A stretch of 54,592 nt of DNA, taken from assembly GCA_007122335.1 (NCBI GenBank), contig SKTZ01000064.1, forward strand, positions 1 to 54,592. Direction: 5' to 3'. Made by a program: the position numbers and the translations under genes. This DNA is from Bacillota bacterium. GTDB lineage: Bacteria > Bacillota > Halanaerobiia > B1SED10-174. The notes beneath the pieces are model-generated. The model searched no databases and was not told where the DNA came from. It saw nothing but the letters and a program-made list of their open reading frames with translations. Position 1 is the stretch's first letter. Every line of letters starts with the position of its first letter. Positions 13,961-21,791 of this stretch are shown piece after piece.

Positions 13961-14707
13961 CTATTCCTGCCTTCTTCTGAGCAATTTCCATAAGATGGGT
14001 TGGTCTTTCAGGTTGGCCAGGTAAATATTTCCCACCCGGCTTTTTCGAAATAAAATCACCCCGATTCTCTTGGCTTCATTTTCCTGCCACATGCCCCTAA
14101 CTCCATTTAAAATCACTGAAATTTTTTTCCCTTCCAGCCGTGGTAAATATGACTTAGGGTGGAGCAGCAAATCAGCGATGTGTTCACCTTCTATGAGCTG
14201 CCCTTCTTTCCAGTTAAGGTAACGCCGGGCCAGCTCCGGCCGGTGAAAAATTTTCTCTGAAAAGGGCTGGCCCAGAGCCCAGGCTCCGATAACCAGGAAA
14301 ACCCTGCCCGGGGGAAAAGGCAAAGCAGGTTCATGTTCTGCAGGGAATTTCAAAGGCAAACCTCGCGCTCCATCTGCTTCAACAATAACCCGGTCCGCCC
14401 CGTTCTGCAGGAAATCCTGAACTGTTTCTCGCTCAATACCAATTACCTTTTCGCCTGTAATTTCTGCTCCAACCTGAATCAGGGAGTGAGTTTTTAATAG
14501 TTCCCCTGCCTTTTGGGCTCTTTTCTCCCTGTCTTCTTCCAGGAGCAGGGGAACACCCTCCCTTTCAACAGGGAAAACCTTTGTTGTAGTGGTAAGCACC
14601 ACCTTTTCCCCCATTCGGGAAGAACAATCCCCAAAATAATATAGAATTGAGGTTTTTCCTCCTGCCCCAATCAGGGAAATAACAGGGTCAATCCCGTGTT
14701 TAAACAT
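13961..14707 (-). CDS. yqeC: YqeC-like selenium-dependent molybdenum hydroxylase accessory protein
   Basis: 248 aa. A P-loop-like GAGGKTSILYYF lies at the N-terminus, followed by VLTTTTKVFP and the central VIVEADGARGLPLKFPAEHEP, which is characteristic of the YqeC family. The family co-occurs with selenium-dependent molybdenum hydroxylases and their YqeB/MocA partners; its exact reaction is not known. ATG at 14707 follows GGAGGG and overlaps the end of yqeB. It forms a tight set with yqeB and the MocA-like gene. Confidence 0.88.
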   Translation of the reverse strand: MFKHGIDPVISLIGAGGKTSILYYFGDCSSRMGEKVVLTTTTKVFPVEREGVPLLLEEDREKRAQKAGELLKTHSLIQVGAEITGEKVIGIERETVQDFLQNGADRVIVEADGARGLPLKFPAEHEPALPFPPGRVFLVIGAWALGQPFSEKIFHRPELARRYLNWKEGQLIEGEHIADLLLHPKSYLPRLEGKKISVILNGVRGMWQENEAKRIGVILFRKSRVGNIYLANLKDQPILWKLLRRRQE

Positions 14708-15509
14708 TTTTTCTTCCCTCCAGGAAAAGCAAGGCTTCCAGGACACCTCCTGCAATGTTTCTGGCCTTATCAGAAATTGTAAAACAGTACTCCCGAACTC
14801 CCCGAGGGTCAATATCTCCCAGTTTTGTCCCTTTTTCAACCTTTAATCCTGGATAAACCAGCCCCCGAACCACTCCTGAAATTTTTGCATAGACCGCGTC
14901 CTGCTTTTCAATTACCCCTATTTCATCTCCTGCTTCAACCTCATCCCCAATTTCCCGGAAAGGTACAAACTCTCCTTTTGCCGGGGATCTCAAAACTCTT
15001 TCCCAGGTATAACCAAGAATTTCGCCGGGTTCTCCGGTATTGGGTGCAGCAATCCCCTGGAAATATATCCGGCCAAGGTGATGCCCTCTCTGGGTTTCAA
15101 TTACGGCGTGGACATCTTCAGGGGCCCGAAATCCAGGCCCCAGGCCAATAACAACAGGCGCTTCTCCCCAGTAGGTATCAGTCTTTTCTTTGACCAAAGT
15201 GGCATCAACCAGGGCCCTGGGATCTAATTCTTCCAGTTCTTCACTGGTAAAAGTCCTGGGAAGAACTGGAACAAATCCCTGGCTTATGACCTCAATTATT
15301 TCCGATATTTTTTGCACCCGGCAGGCAGTTACATCTTCAACTGTGTGCTCTCCAGTAAAAACCGCCTGAGCAAAGGAAACTCCTCGGCGAACAGCCCGGG
15401 GTTGGGGAAGTTCAGTCATCACCACCTCCAGGCCAGCTCGAAATAGCTTATGGGCAGTTCCCGAGGCCATTTCTCCAGCACCTTTAATGATTACCGGTCC
15501 CTTTTTCAT
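14700..15509 (-). CDS. yqeB: YqeB (EF2563-type) selenium-dependent molybdenum hydroxylase protein
   Basis: 269 aa. An N-terminal nucleotide-binding segment (IIKGAGEMASGTAHKLFRAG) is followed by the family features ELPQPRAVRRGVSFA, DATLVKEKT and VIGLGPGFRAPEDVHAVIET. The C-terminal half carries a lipoyl-like beta region (GDEVEAGDEIGVI). The family is a genomic marker for molybdenum hydroxylases carrying labile selenium. The 4-nt overlap with the MocA-like gene and 8-nt overlap with yqeC show one transcription unit. It is likely to act on the hydroxylases encoded at 21.8-28.2 kb. Confidence 0.93.
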   Translation of the reverse strand: MKKGPVIIKGAGEMASGTAHKLFRAGLEVVMTELPQPRAVRRGVSFAQAVFTGEHTVEDVTACRVQKISEIIEVISQGFVPVLPRTFTSEELEELDPRALVDATLVKEKTDTYWGEAPVVIGLGPGFRAPEDVHAVIETQRGHHLGRIYFQGIAAPNTGEPGEILGYTWERVLRSPAKGEFVPFREIGDEVEAGDEIGVIEKQDAVYAKISGVVRGLVYPGLKVEKGTKLGDIDPRGVREYCFTISDKARNIAGGVLEALLFLEGRKNV

Positions 15510-16114
15510 TTCCCTTCCCTCCTGTAATGAAAATAATCCTCGGGATAGTCCAGGTCAATAGTAACTCCTGGATCTTTTACATCCTTCCATAAAACCTGAT
15601 CCTGGTACCTTTTTAACAGGGGACGTAGCCCCCCCGGACTATCAGGCATTTCCAGAATTTCCGCCAAGAAATCAGAGGACATAAAAACCGGATGCCCTCT
15701 ATTTCCCCGGTAAACAGGCACAATAATTTTATGTTCTCCTTCCCGAAAAACTCTTGTCAATTCAGTATAGGTTCCTGGAGAAATCAGGGGTTGATCGGCA
15801 AGCGCTATAAAAAATCCTTCCACTTCTCCTGGTAATGACTCCAGTCCTGTTTTTATGGAAGAAATCATTCCTTTTTTGTATTCTTGGTTTCTCCGAATCT
15901 CCAGCCGGGAGTCAGAATATTTCTCAAAATTTTTCTGCACCTGATCCGCTTTTGCTCCAATTACCACCCGGATGGGTCCTTCAATCTCCTTGCAGGCCAG
16001 GATAATTTCTAAGCTGGCCTGGGCCAGGTTAAAACCTTCTTTCCAGGGCAAGGTTTGTTTGAGTTCCTTCATCCGGCTTCCCTCTCCGGCAGCGAGGAGA
16101 ACGGCTGCAATCAT
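15506..16114 (-). CDS. MocA-like molybdenum cofactor nucleotidyltransferase (YgfJ type)
   Basis: 202 aa. The nucleotidyltransferase signature LLAAGEGSRMKELKQTLPW is at the N-terminus, the metal-binding FIALADQPLISP is near residue 110, and NRGHPVFMSSDF binds the cofactor side. MocA transfers CMP to molybdopterin to make the dinucleotide cofactor of xanthine dehydrogenase-family enzymes. The gene opens the yqeB-yqeC block just after the purine permease terminator. Cytidylyl rather than guanylyl specificity is the usual finding for this context but is inferred. Confidence 0.9.
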   Translation of the reverse strand: MIAAVLLAAGEGSRMKELKQTLPWKEGFNLAQASLEIILACKEIEGPIRVVIGAKADQVQKNFEKYSDSRLEIRRNQEYKKGMISSIKTGLESLPGEVEGFFIALADQPLISPGTYTELTRVFREGEHKIIVPVYRGNRGHPVFMSSDFLAEILEMPDSPGGLRPLLKRYQDQVLWKDVKDPGVTIDLDYPEDYFHYRREGK

Positions 16115-16131
16115 TTGCCCAACCCCCTGTT

Positions 16132-16160
16132 AGAAAAAAAAGGAGGGGTTGCCCCCTCCT
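16132..16160 (-). terminator. Terminator at the end of the purine operon
   Basis: Inverted repeat AGGAGGGG/CCCCTCCT with a short loop, followed on minus by a run of eight T. It lies 8 nt past the permease stop and separates the purine transcript from the MocA/YqeB/YqeC block, whose first ATG is at 16114. Confidence 0.88.
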
Positions 16161-16167
16161 CTTTTTG

Positions 16168-17481
16168 TTATTCGATAAATATAAAGTAAAGGATGAAGAG
16201 AGCTCCCAGGGTATAAACCAGGGGATGCACTTCTTTGCTTCGGCCTGTGAAAACCTTGATGATCGGGAAGAAAATAAAACCGAGAGCAATCCCGTGGGAT
16301 ATGGAGTAAGCCAGAGGCATTGTAATCATGCAGATAAAAGCAGGTAACACCTCGGTATAGTCATCCCAGTCAATTTTGAGGATATTGCTCATCATCATGG
16401 TTCCCACTATTACCAGGGCAGGTGCCGTAGCAGCCCCGGGAACGATTCCCACAATGGGCATAAAGAAAATGGAGAGCAGGAATAAAAAGGCAGTAACCAG
16501 GCCTGTTAAACCAGTTCTACCACCCTCAGCAACACCAGAAGCAGATTCAATATAAGTAGTTACTGTCGAGGTTCCAAAGATGGCCCCACCTGTTGTTCCA
16601 ATTGCATCAGCAAGCAGGGCTCGATTGGCCTTGGGCAGGTTTCCATCTGCGTCCAGGTATCCCGCCTGAGTGCTGACCCCGACCAGGGTTCCAGCAGTAT
16701 CAAAAAGGTCGACAAAGAGGAAGGCAATAATTACACCGATTAAACCAATATCAATAGCTCCCCGCACATCGAGTTGTCCGAAAACCAGTCCCCAGCTTGC
16801 AAAATCAGGCGGGGCAAAAATACCCTCAAAAGGTGGAGTTACACCAATCCCGGGCAGTGCGCCGAAGGCTGTTGCAGCCAGAATCCCCCATAAAAGGGAA
16901 CCTTTAACCTTGAGGGCGTAAAGTATTCCCATAACGATGGTTCCAAATAAGGCTACGAGGGGAGGTCCTGAAGACAGGTCACCGATGGTCACCATGGTTG
17001 CTTCATAACCAACAATTATTTCCGCATTTTGCAGACCAATAAAGGCGATAAAGAGACCGATCCCCGCGGCGATTGCAGATTTTAAGCTCATGGGAATGCT
17101 GTTTACTATCATCTTGCGGACCGGGGTGATGCTTAAAATAATAAACAAAATACCTTCAAGGAAGATAATCCCCAGGGCCACCTGCCAGGGTACTCCCATA
17201 CCAATAACAACGGTGTAAGCAAAAAAGGCGTTCAGCCCCATCCCCGAAGCAAGGGCAAAGGGATAGTTGGTCAGAAAAGCCATGGCAACTGTTCCCAGGA
17301 TAATACCGGCAATTGTAGCCATGAAAACGCCTTCCCAAGGCATGCCCGCATCGGCCAGGATACTGGGGTTAACAAAGATAATATAGGCCATCGTCATAAA
17401 GGTAGTAATCCCGGCAATTATTTCCGTCTTCAGGTTCGTTTTATTGGCCTTTAATTGAAACTGGCGTTCAATAAAATCCAT
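16168..17481 (-). CDS. AzgA-family purine permease (guanine/hypoxanthine/adenine type)
   Basis: 437 aa NCS2 permease with about 12-14 membrane segments. Sequence features of the AzgA branch are clear: the N-terminal TEIIAGITTFMTMAYIIFVNP, GMGLNAFFAYTVV, and FDTAGTLVGV in the central binding-site region. AzgA-type carriers are proton symporters for adenine, guanine or hypoxanthine. Placement directly after adenine deaminase suggests adenine or hypoxanthine uptake. No purine riboswitch is visible in the 79-nt gap upstream. It ends 8 nt before a strong terminator. Confidence 0.92.
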   Translation of the reverse strand: MDFIERQFQLKANKTNLKTEIIAGITTFMTMAYIIFVNPSILADAGMPWEGVFMATIAGIILGTVAMAFLTNYPFALASGMGLNAFFAYTVVIGMGVPWQVALGIIFLEGILFIILSITPVRKMIVNSIPMSLKSAIAAGIGLFIAFIGLQNAEIIVGYEATMVTIGDLSSGPPLVALFGTIVMGILYALKVKGSLLWGILAATAFGALPGIGVTPPFEGIFAPPDFASWGLVFGQLDVRGAIDIGLIGVIIAFLFVDLFDTAGTLVGVSTQAGYLDADGNLPKANRALLADAIGTTGGAIFGTSTVTTYIESASGVAEGGRTGLTGLVTAFLFLLSIFFMPIVGIVPGAATAPALVIVGTMMMSNILKIDWDDYTEVLPAFICMITMPLAYSISHGIALGFIFFPIIKVFTGRSKEVHPLVYTLGALFILYFIFIE

Positions 17482-17560
17482 AAATTAAGTACCTCCTTTG
17501 CAGTTATGTTACCTCAAGCAATTATAAAGCTTATTATTTTAACCCTCCTACCACCTCCTA

Positions 17561-19267
17561 TCAATCGACAACCAGGGATACCGGTTGGAATTTCTTGCTA
17601 TCAAAAAGACCTTTGTCAGTCAGTTTAAGTTCGGGAATGACGGGAAGAGCCAGAAAACTCAGGGCCATTGTGGGATTTTCCAGTTTTATACCCATTTCTT
17701 CTGCCTTATCGTTTAACATGGCCATTTGCCGGGCAACCTGGCCTATAGGTTCCTCACTCATCAGCCCGGCTATGGGGAGGGGAACTGAAGCCTGCACCTG
17801 GTCATCTGCAACCAGAACAACCCCACCGCCCATTTTTTCGATTTCCTTTACGGCCCTTAACATGGAAGGGTCATCTGCCCCTGCAACAATAACATGGTGG
17901 GAGTCATGGGCTACAGAAACTGCAAGGGCGCCTTTTTTAAGCCCCAGTCCAGCTAAAAGTCCCAGCCCTACGTTTCCCGAAGCATGATGTCTTTCCACAA
18001 CTGCAAGTTTAACAAGCCCCTCCTCTATTATATTCGCAATCTGCCCCTCTTTCACCTCTAGTTCTTTAATTAAATAGCGAGTTGTTATCTGCCCGGGAAC
18101 CATTTCGATAACCCGAAACCTTTTTCCTGAAGGGAGTTTAAAGCGTTCGAGCTCAAGGGAACCAATATTTACAGAATTCCTGATCCGGGAATTCTGTAAG
18201 GGTTTAGCGGCAGAAAATAAAGCTTCTCCTTCTTTACCTACCAGTTTCCCATCTTTATAAACTTCTAAGGCCCTGAATTTTTCCAGGTCTTCAAGAACCA
18301 CCAGGTCTGCCCGATAACCGGGCGCGATGGCTCCCAGATCCTTCACCCCGAAGGCAATAGCCGGGTTCAATGTAGCCAGGCGCAGTGCGAGCAGGGGATC
18401 AAGGTTTTCCTTTACTGTGAGTTCAAGCAGGTAGTTGATATGCCCCTGGTTCAAAAGGTCTTCCGGGTGACGATCATCAGTGGCCAGGATAAATCTGTCC
18501 TGGTTTTTGGCATCCAGGGCCCGGAGTATTTCCCGGAGATTTTGGGCTCCCGAAGCCTCTCTGACCATAACAAGCATGCCCGCCGCTACTTTCTGACGGG
18601 CTTCTTCGGCGCTTATCACTTCGTGGTCTGCCTTTATATCTCCCAGGAGATAGGCATTTAGTTCCATTCCCGTTACCCCAGGAGCATGCCCATCTTTAAA
18701 CATTCCCGCGAAAGCATCTAACTTTGCCCAGATTTTTTCATCTCCGTTAATTACCCCGGGGTAATTCATTACCTCCCCCAGGCCGAAAACATTCTCTTCA
18801 TTGTAAAATTCCAGGAGGTCTTCCACCTCCAGGACTGCCCCGGGAGTTTCAAAGGGAGAGGCCGGAACACAGGAAGGAAGCATCAGGTTGAAATTCCAGG
18901 GGTATTTTCTCCCTTCCTCCAGCATATACCTGATACCCTCTTTCCCGGCAACATTGGCAATTTCATGGGGATCAGTATAAATAGAGGTGGTCCCAAGGGG
19001 AATAACCTGGCGGGCGAATTCCCCAACACTGACCAGGGAACTTTCCACGTGAAGATGTCCATCAAAAAACCCGGGGACCAGGATGTGCCCATCCAGGTCA
19101 ATTTCCTCTTTCCCCCTGTAATTACCAATTCCCAGGATCACTCCCTCCGATACAGCAACCCTATCAGAGACTAATTTCCCATTAAAAACATCAGCAATCC
19201 GGCCGTTTTTGAAAACCAGGTCCGCTTTTTCTTCTCCCCGGGCCTGGGCCAGAAGTTTATTTTTCAT
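17561..19267 (-). CDS. ade: Adenine deaminase
   Basis: 568 aa, the usual length. It converts adenine to hypoxanthine plus ammonia. The metal ligands HLHVES appear early (GFFDGHLHVESSLV), a conserved Glu lies near GLGEVMNYPGV, and TDDRHPEDLL and the C-terminal SVAHDSHHVIVAG complete the family pattern. It works upstream of the xanthine dehydrogenase-type enzymes, feeding hypoxanthine into the pathway. It is 26 nt downstream of the PreA-like gene and just before the AzgA permease, all on minus. The start follows GGGGAGGG. Confidence 0.96.
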   Translation of the reverse strand: MKNKLLAQARGEEKADLVFKNGRIADVFNGKLVSDRVAVSEGVILGIGNYRGKEEIDLDGHILVPGFFDGHLHVESSLVSVGEFARQVIPLGTTSIYTDPHEIANVAGKEGIRYMLEEGRKYPWNFNLMLPSCVPASPFETPGAVLEVEDLLEFYNEENVFGLGEVMNYPGVINGDEKIWAKLDAFAGMFKDGHAPGVTGMELNAYLLGDIKADHEVISAEEARQKVAAGMLVMVREASGAQNLREILRALDAKNQDRFILATDDRHPEDLLNQGHINYLLELTVKENLDPLLALRLATLNPAIAFGVKDLGAIAPGYRADLVVLEDLEKFRALEVYKDGKLVGKEGEALFSAAKPLQNSRIRNSVNIGSLELERFKLPSGKRFRVIEMVPGQITTRYLIKELEVKEGQIANIIEEGLVKLAVVERHHASGNVGLGLLAGLGLKKGALAVSVAHDSHHVIVAGADDPSMLRAVKEIEKMGGGVVLVADDQVQASVPLPIAGLMSEEPIGQVARQMAMLNDKAEEMGIKLENPTMALSFLALPVIPELKLTDKGLFDSKKFQPVSLVVD

Positions 19268-19293
19268 GGCGATAATTCCCTCCCCGTAGCCTA

Positions 19294-20496
19294 TTACTTC
19301 TTTTCCTCAACTCGTTCCATTTCCAGGCAGTACACAGGGCAGATAGTTGTGCAGAAAGCACACCCAACGCATTCTTCTTCATCAATCTGGGGGATCCTGT
19401 CTTCCCCAATGGTTATGGCCTGATGCCCTCCATCATTACAGGCAACATAACAGCGCCCGCATTTAATACAGCGATCCTCGTCAACACGGGAAACAACCCT
19501 GTTATCCCGGGACAGGGTCCCGTGATCCACAAGTTTAGGTAAAGATTTTCCAACTATCTGCTCCACCGAGGAGAAGTTCATTTCTGCCATGTAATTGGCC
19601 AGTCCTTCCTTCAAATCACCGACCAGGTCAAAACCGTACTGCATAGCTGCGGTACAGACCTGGAGGTTGCGGGCACCGAGGAGCAAAAATTCTACTGCGT
19701 CCCGCCAGGTAGTAATCCCGCCGGAAGCTGTTACGGGAATATCAACACTCCGGGTTATCTCTGCAACACAGCGGAGAGCAACTGGTTTAATTGCAAGCCC
19801 CGATACTCCTCCAATTGTTGATTTATCTCTAACCTTGGGATAAGGGACAAAATCATAAATATCCACTCCCAGTATGCCTTTAACGGTATTAATAGCGCAA
19901 ACCCCGTCTGCCCCACTCTTTTTTACAGCTTCAGCAGCAACTGTAATATCAGCAATCTGCGGGGTTAGCTTAATTACTATGGGAACTCTCTTCGCAGCTT
20001 CTTTTACCCAGCGAGCGGTTTTTTCCACAAGCTCAGGATTCTGCCCTATGGTGCTGCCCATCCCTTTTTCGGGCATGCCGTGAGGACAGGAAAAACTGCA
20101 TTCAATCAGGTCAACTCCTGCCGCTTCAAGTCTCTGCACCAGTTCCTGCCAGTGTTCTTTGGCTTGTCCCATTATACTCGCAGCGACTACCCGGTCGGGG
20201 AATTCTTTTTTCAGGTTTCGAACTCTCTTTTCTACAACATCAATATGATGGTGAGAAATCAGGTCAATATTCTCAAGAGCAGCAAGCCTCTTGTTATCAT
20301 AATCAAGTCCGGCCATCATGGGGTACACCAGGCTTACGTCTTCAGTTTCCACTGAGGTGGTCTTTAAAATTGCTCCGCCCCATCCAGCCTCGAAAGCTCT
20401 GGCAACCATTTCTTCCTTGTCTGTAGTAGGAGCAGCAGCGAGAACAAAAGGGTTCGGATATTTTATTCCACAAAACTCCAGAGATAGGTCGGTCAT
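19294..20496 (-). CDS. PreA-like reductase subunit (dihydropyrimidine dehydrogenase family), candidate purine reductase
   Basis: 400 aa. An FMN-binding TIM barrel of the dihydroorotate/dihydropyrimidine dehydrogenase type covers residues 1-330. The motif CSFSCPHGMPEKGMG keeps the active-site Cys (about 137) that in dihydropyrimidine dehydrogenase protonates the ring. Two [4Fe-4S] motifs (CIKCGRCYVAC and CVGCAFCTTICP) close the protein. In PreTA the partner is a GltD-like subunit, present here as the next gene upstream (20500-21744). No other pyrimidine genes are nearby; all neighbours are purine genes. It may therefore reduce an oxopurine ring instead of uracil/thymine (inference). The alternative is an ordinary pyrimidine reductase working with HyuA. 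Confidence 0.88.
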   Translation of the reverse strand: MTDLSLEFCGIKYPNPFVLAAAPTTDKEEMVARAFEAGWGGAILKTTSVETEDVSLVYPMMAGLDYDNKRLAALENIDLISHHHIDVVEKRVRNLKKEFPDRVVAASIMGQAKEHWQELVQRLEAAGVDLIECSFSCPHGMPEKGMGSTIGQNPELVEKTARWVKEAAKRVPIVIKLTPQIADITVAAEAVKKSGADGVCAINTVKGILGVDIYDFVPYPKVRDKSTIGGVSGLAIKPVALRCVAEITRSVDIPVTASGGITTWRDAVEFLLLGARNLQVCTAAMQYGFDLVGDLKEGLANYMAEMNFSSVEQIVGKSLPKLVDHGTLSRDNRVVSRVDEDRCIKCGRCYVACNDGGHQAITIGEDRIPQIDEEECVGCAFCTTICPVYCLEMERVEEKK

Positions 20497-20499
20497 AGT

Positions 20500-21744
20500 T
20501 TACACCCCTCTTCCTTTGGCTTCCTGGAAATAGGCCATAATTTTCCCCGCGGCCTCTTTTCCTTCTGCTACTGCCTGGACCACTGTGGCATCGCCTCCAG
20601 CAGCATCTCCTGCAAAAAAGACCTTCTCTCTTCCCTCCAGTTTTTCCAACAGGGGGTTCTCAAGCTGCCCCAGGGCTGTAATCACCATCCCGGCGGGAAA
20701 ATCAAATTCCTTTCCCTCAATGGGAACCGGGCGGGGCCGGCGGCCTTCTTCAGGGACAAGGCGTGTGGGAACAAGTTTAATTGCCTCCAGCTTTTTCTCG
20801 CCGAGAATTTCCACTGGAGCCGTTTGCAGCATAAATTCAACGCCCCGCTCCTGGGCTTTTTGAATTTCTGCTTTCCAGGCAGGCATTTCTTCCCAGGACC
20901 GGCGGTAAACGACAATACTCCTTTCTGCTCCGGCTTCCTTTGCTGCCATTGCGGCATCCATTGCCGTATTACCTCCACCAATTATGAGAACAATCTTTCC
21001 TTCAGGGGAAGGAACTCCATTTTCATCTGTATTATGGGCCCTGAGAAAAGTTACTGCATCTACAGTTCCTTCCAGATCAGCTCCTTTTATGCGGAGGGCA
21101 GATCCCTCCCCCAGCCCACAGGAAACCAGAACGGCATCATATTCATTGAGCAAATCCTCTACCTGAATATCTTCGCCTATGCGGGTATTATATTTAATGC
21201 TGTGCAGTTGTTTTTCAATCTCTTTAATTTCCCGCTCCAGCGTTTCCCGGGAAAGACGCCAGGGAGGAATTCCCCAGAAGGGTGTCCCACCGGGCCCCTT
21301 TTGGGCTTCAAATACATCCACCTGATGACCTGCTCTGGCCAGCCGGTAGGCTCCAGTCATTCCGGCCGGCCCGGCACCTATTACGGCAATTTTCCGGGGG
21401 TTTTTGGTTTTTTCTTCCTCGGGAAATTCAATTTCTCCCCCCATTTCAACAGCATAAGCCTGAAGTTGGCCAATTGAAACAGCCCTGCTTACCTGACCTT
21501 TGTTGCAGTTCTCCTGGCAGAGCTCTTCCACGGGACATACTGCAGCACAGGTTGCTGCGAATAAATTTTTTTCGTACAAAACCCGCTTGGCTCCTTTGAA
21601 ATCCCCGGTTTTTATCTTATAGATAAACCTGGGAATATCAATCCCAGCAGGACAGTCTTCCTGGCAGGGCGGCTTATAGCATTTTAAACAATTGGCAGCT
21701 TCCAAAAGAGCGGCTTCTTTGCTAAGTTTCTTTTCCTCAGCCAT
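20500..21744 (-). CDS. PreT/GltD-like FAD-NAD(P)H oxidoreductase subunit
   Basis: 414 aa. An N-terminal Fer4_20 iron-sulfur region (CLKCYKPPCQEDCPAGIDIP, then CAAVCPVEELCQENC) precedes an FAD Rossmann motif (IGAGPAGMTGAYRLA) and an NAD(P) motif (IIGGGNTAMDAAMAA), ending with the FAD-binding FFAGDAAGGDATVVQAV. This is the electron-entry half of PreTA and of mammalian dihydropyrimidine dehydrogenase; E. coli YgfK contains a related module. The start at 21744 follows GGAGG; the longer reading to 21789 has no site. Three nucleotides separate it from the PreA-like gene, so the two should form one complex. Confidence 0.9.
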   Translation of the reverse strand: MAEEKKLSKEAALLEAANCLKCYKPPCQEDCPAGIDIPRFIYKIKTGDFKGAKRVLYEKNLFAATCAAVCPVEELCQENCNKGQVSRAVSIGQLQAYAVEMGGEIEFPEEEKTKNPRKIAVIGAGPAGMTGAYRLARAGHQVDVFEAQKGPGGTPFWGIPPWRLSRETLEREIKEIEKQLHSIKYNTRIGEDIQVEDLLNEYDAVLVSCGLGEGSALRIKGADLEGTVDAVTFLRAHNTDENGVPSPEGKIVLIIGGGNTAMDAAMAAKEAGAERSIVVYRRSWEEMPAWKAEIQKAQERGVEFMLQTAPVEILGEKKLEAIKLVPTRLVPEEGRRPRPVPIEGKEFDFPAGMVITALGQLENPLLEKLEGREKVFFAGDAAGGDATVVQAVAEGKEAAGKIMAYFQEAKGRGV

Positions 21745-21791
21745 CAACAATCCTCCTATCTCGCAAAGTTTTGTTGCAAACTCTTCCAACT

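Noticed and set aside
17482-17560. Possible purine riboswitch before the AzgA permease
   Set aside because: The gap is only 79 nt and shows neither the three-way junction core nor a terminator/antiterminator; none could be built.
20824-21477. 217-aa plus-strand ORF
   Set aside because: Fully antisense to the conserved GltD/PreT-like gene; no family features and composition typical of a mirror frame.
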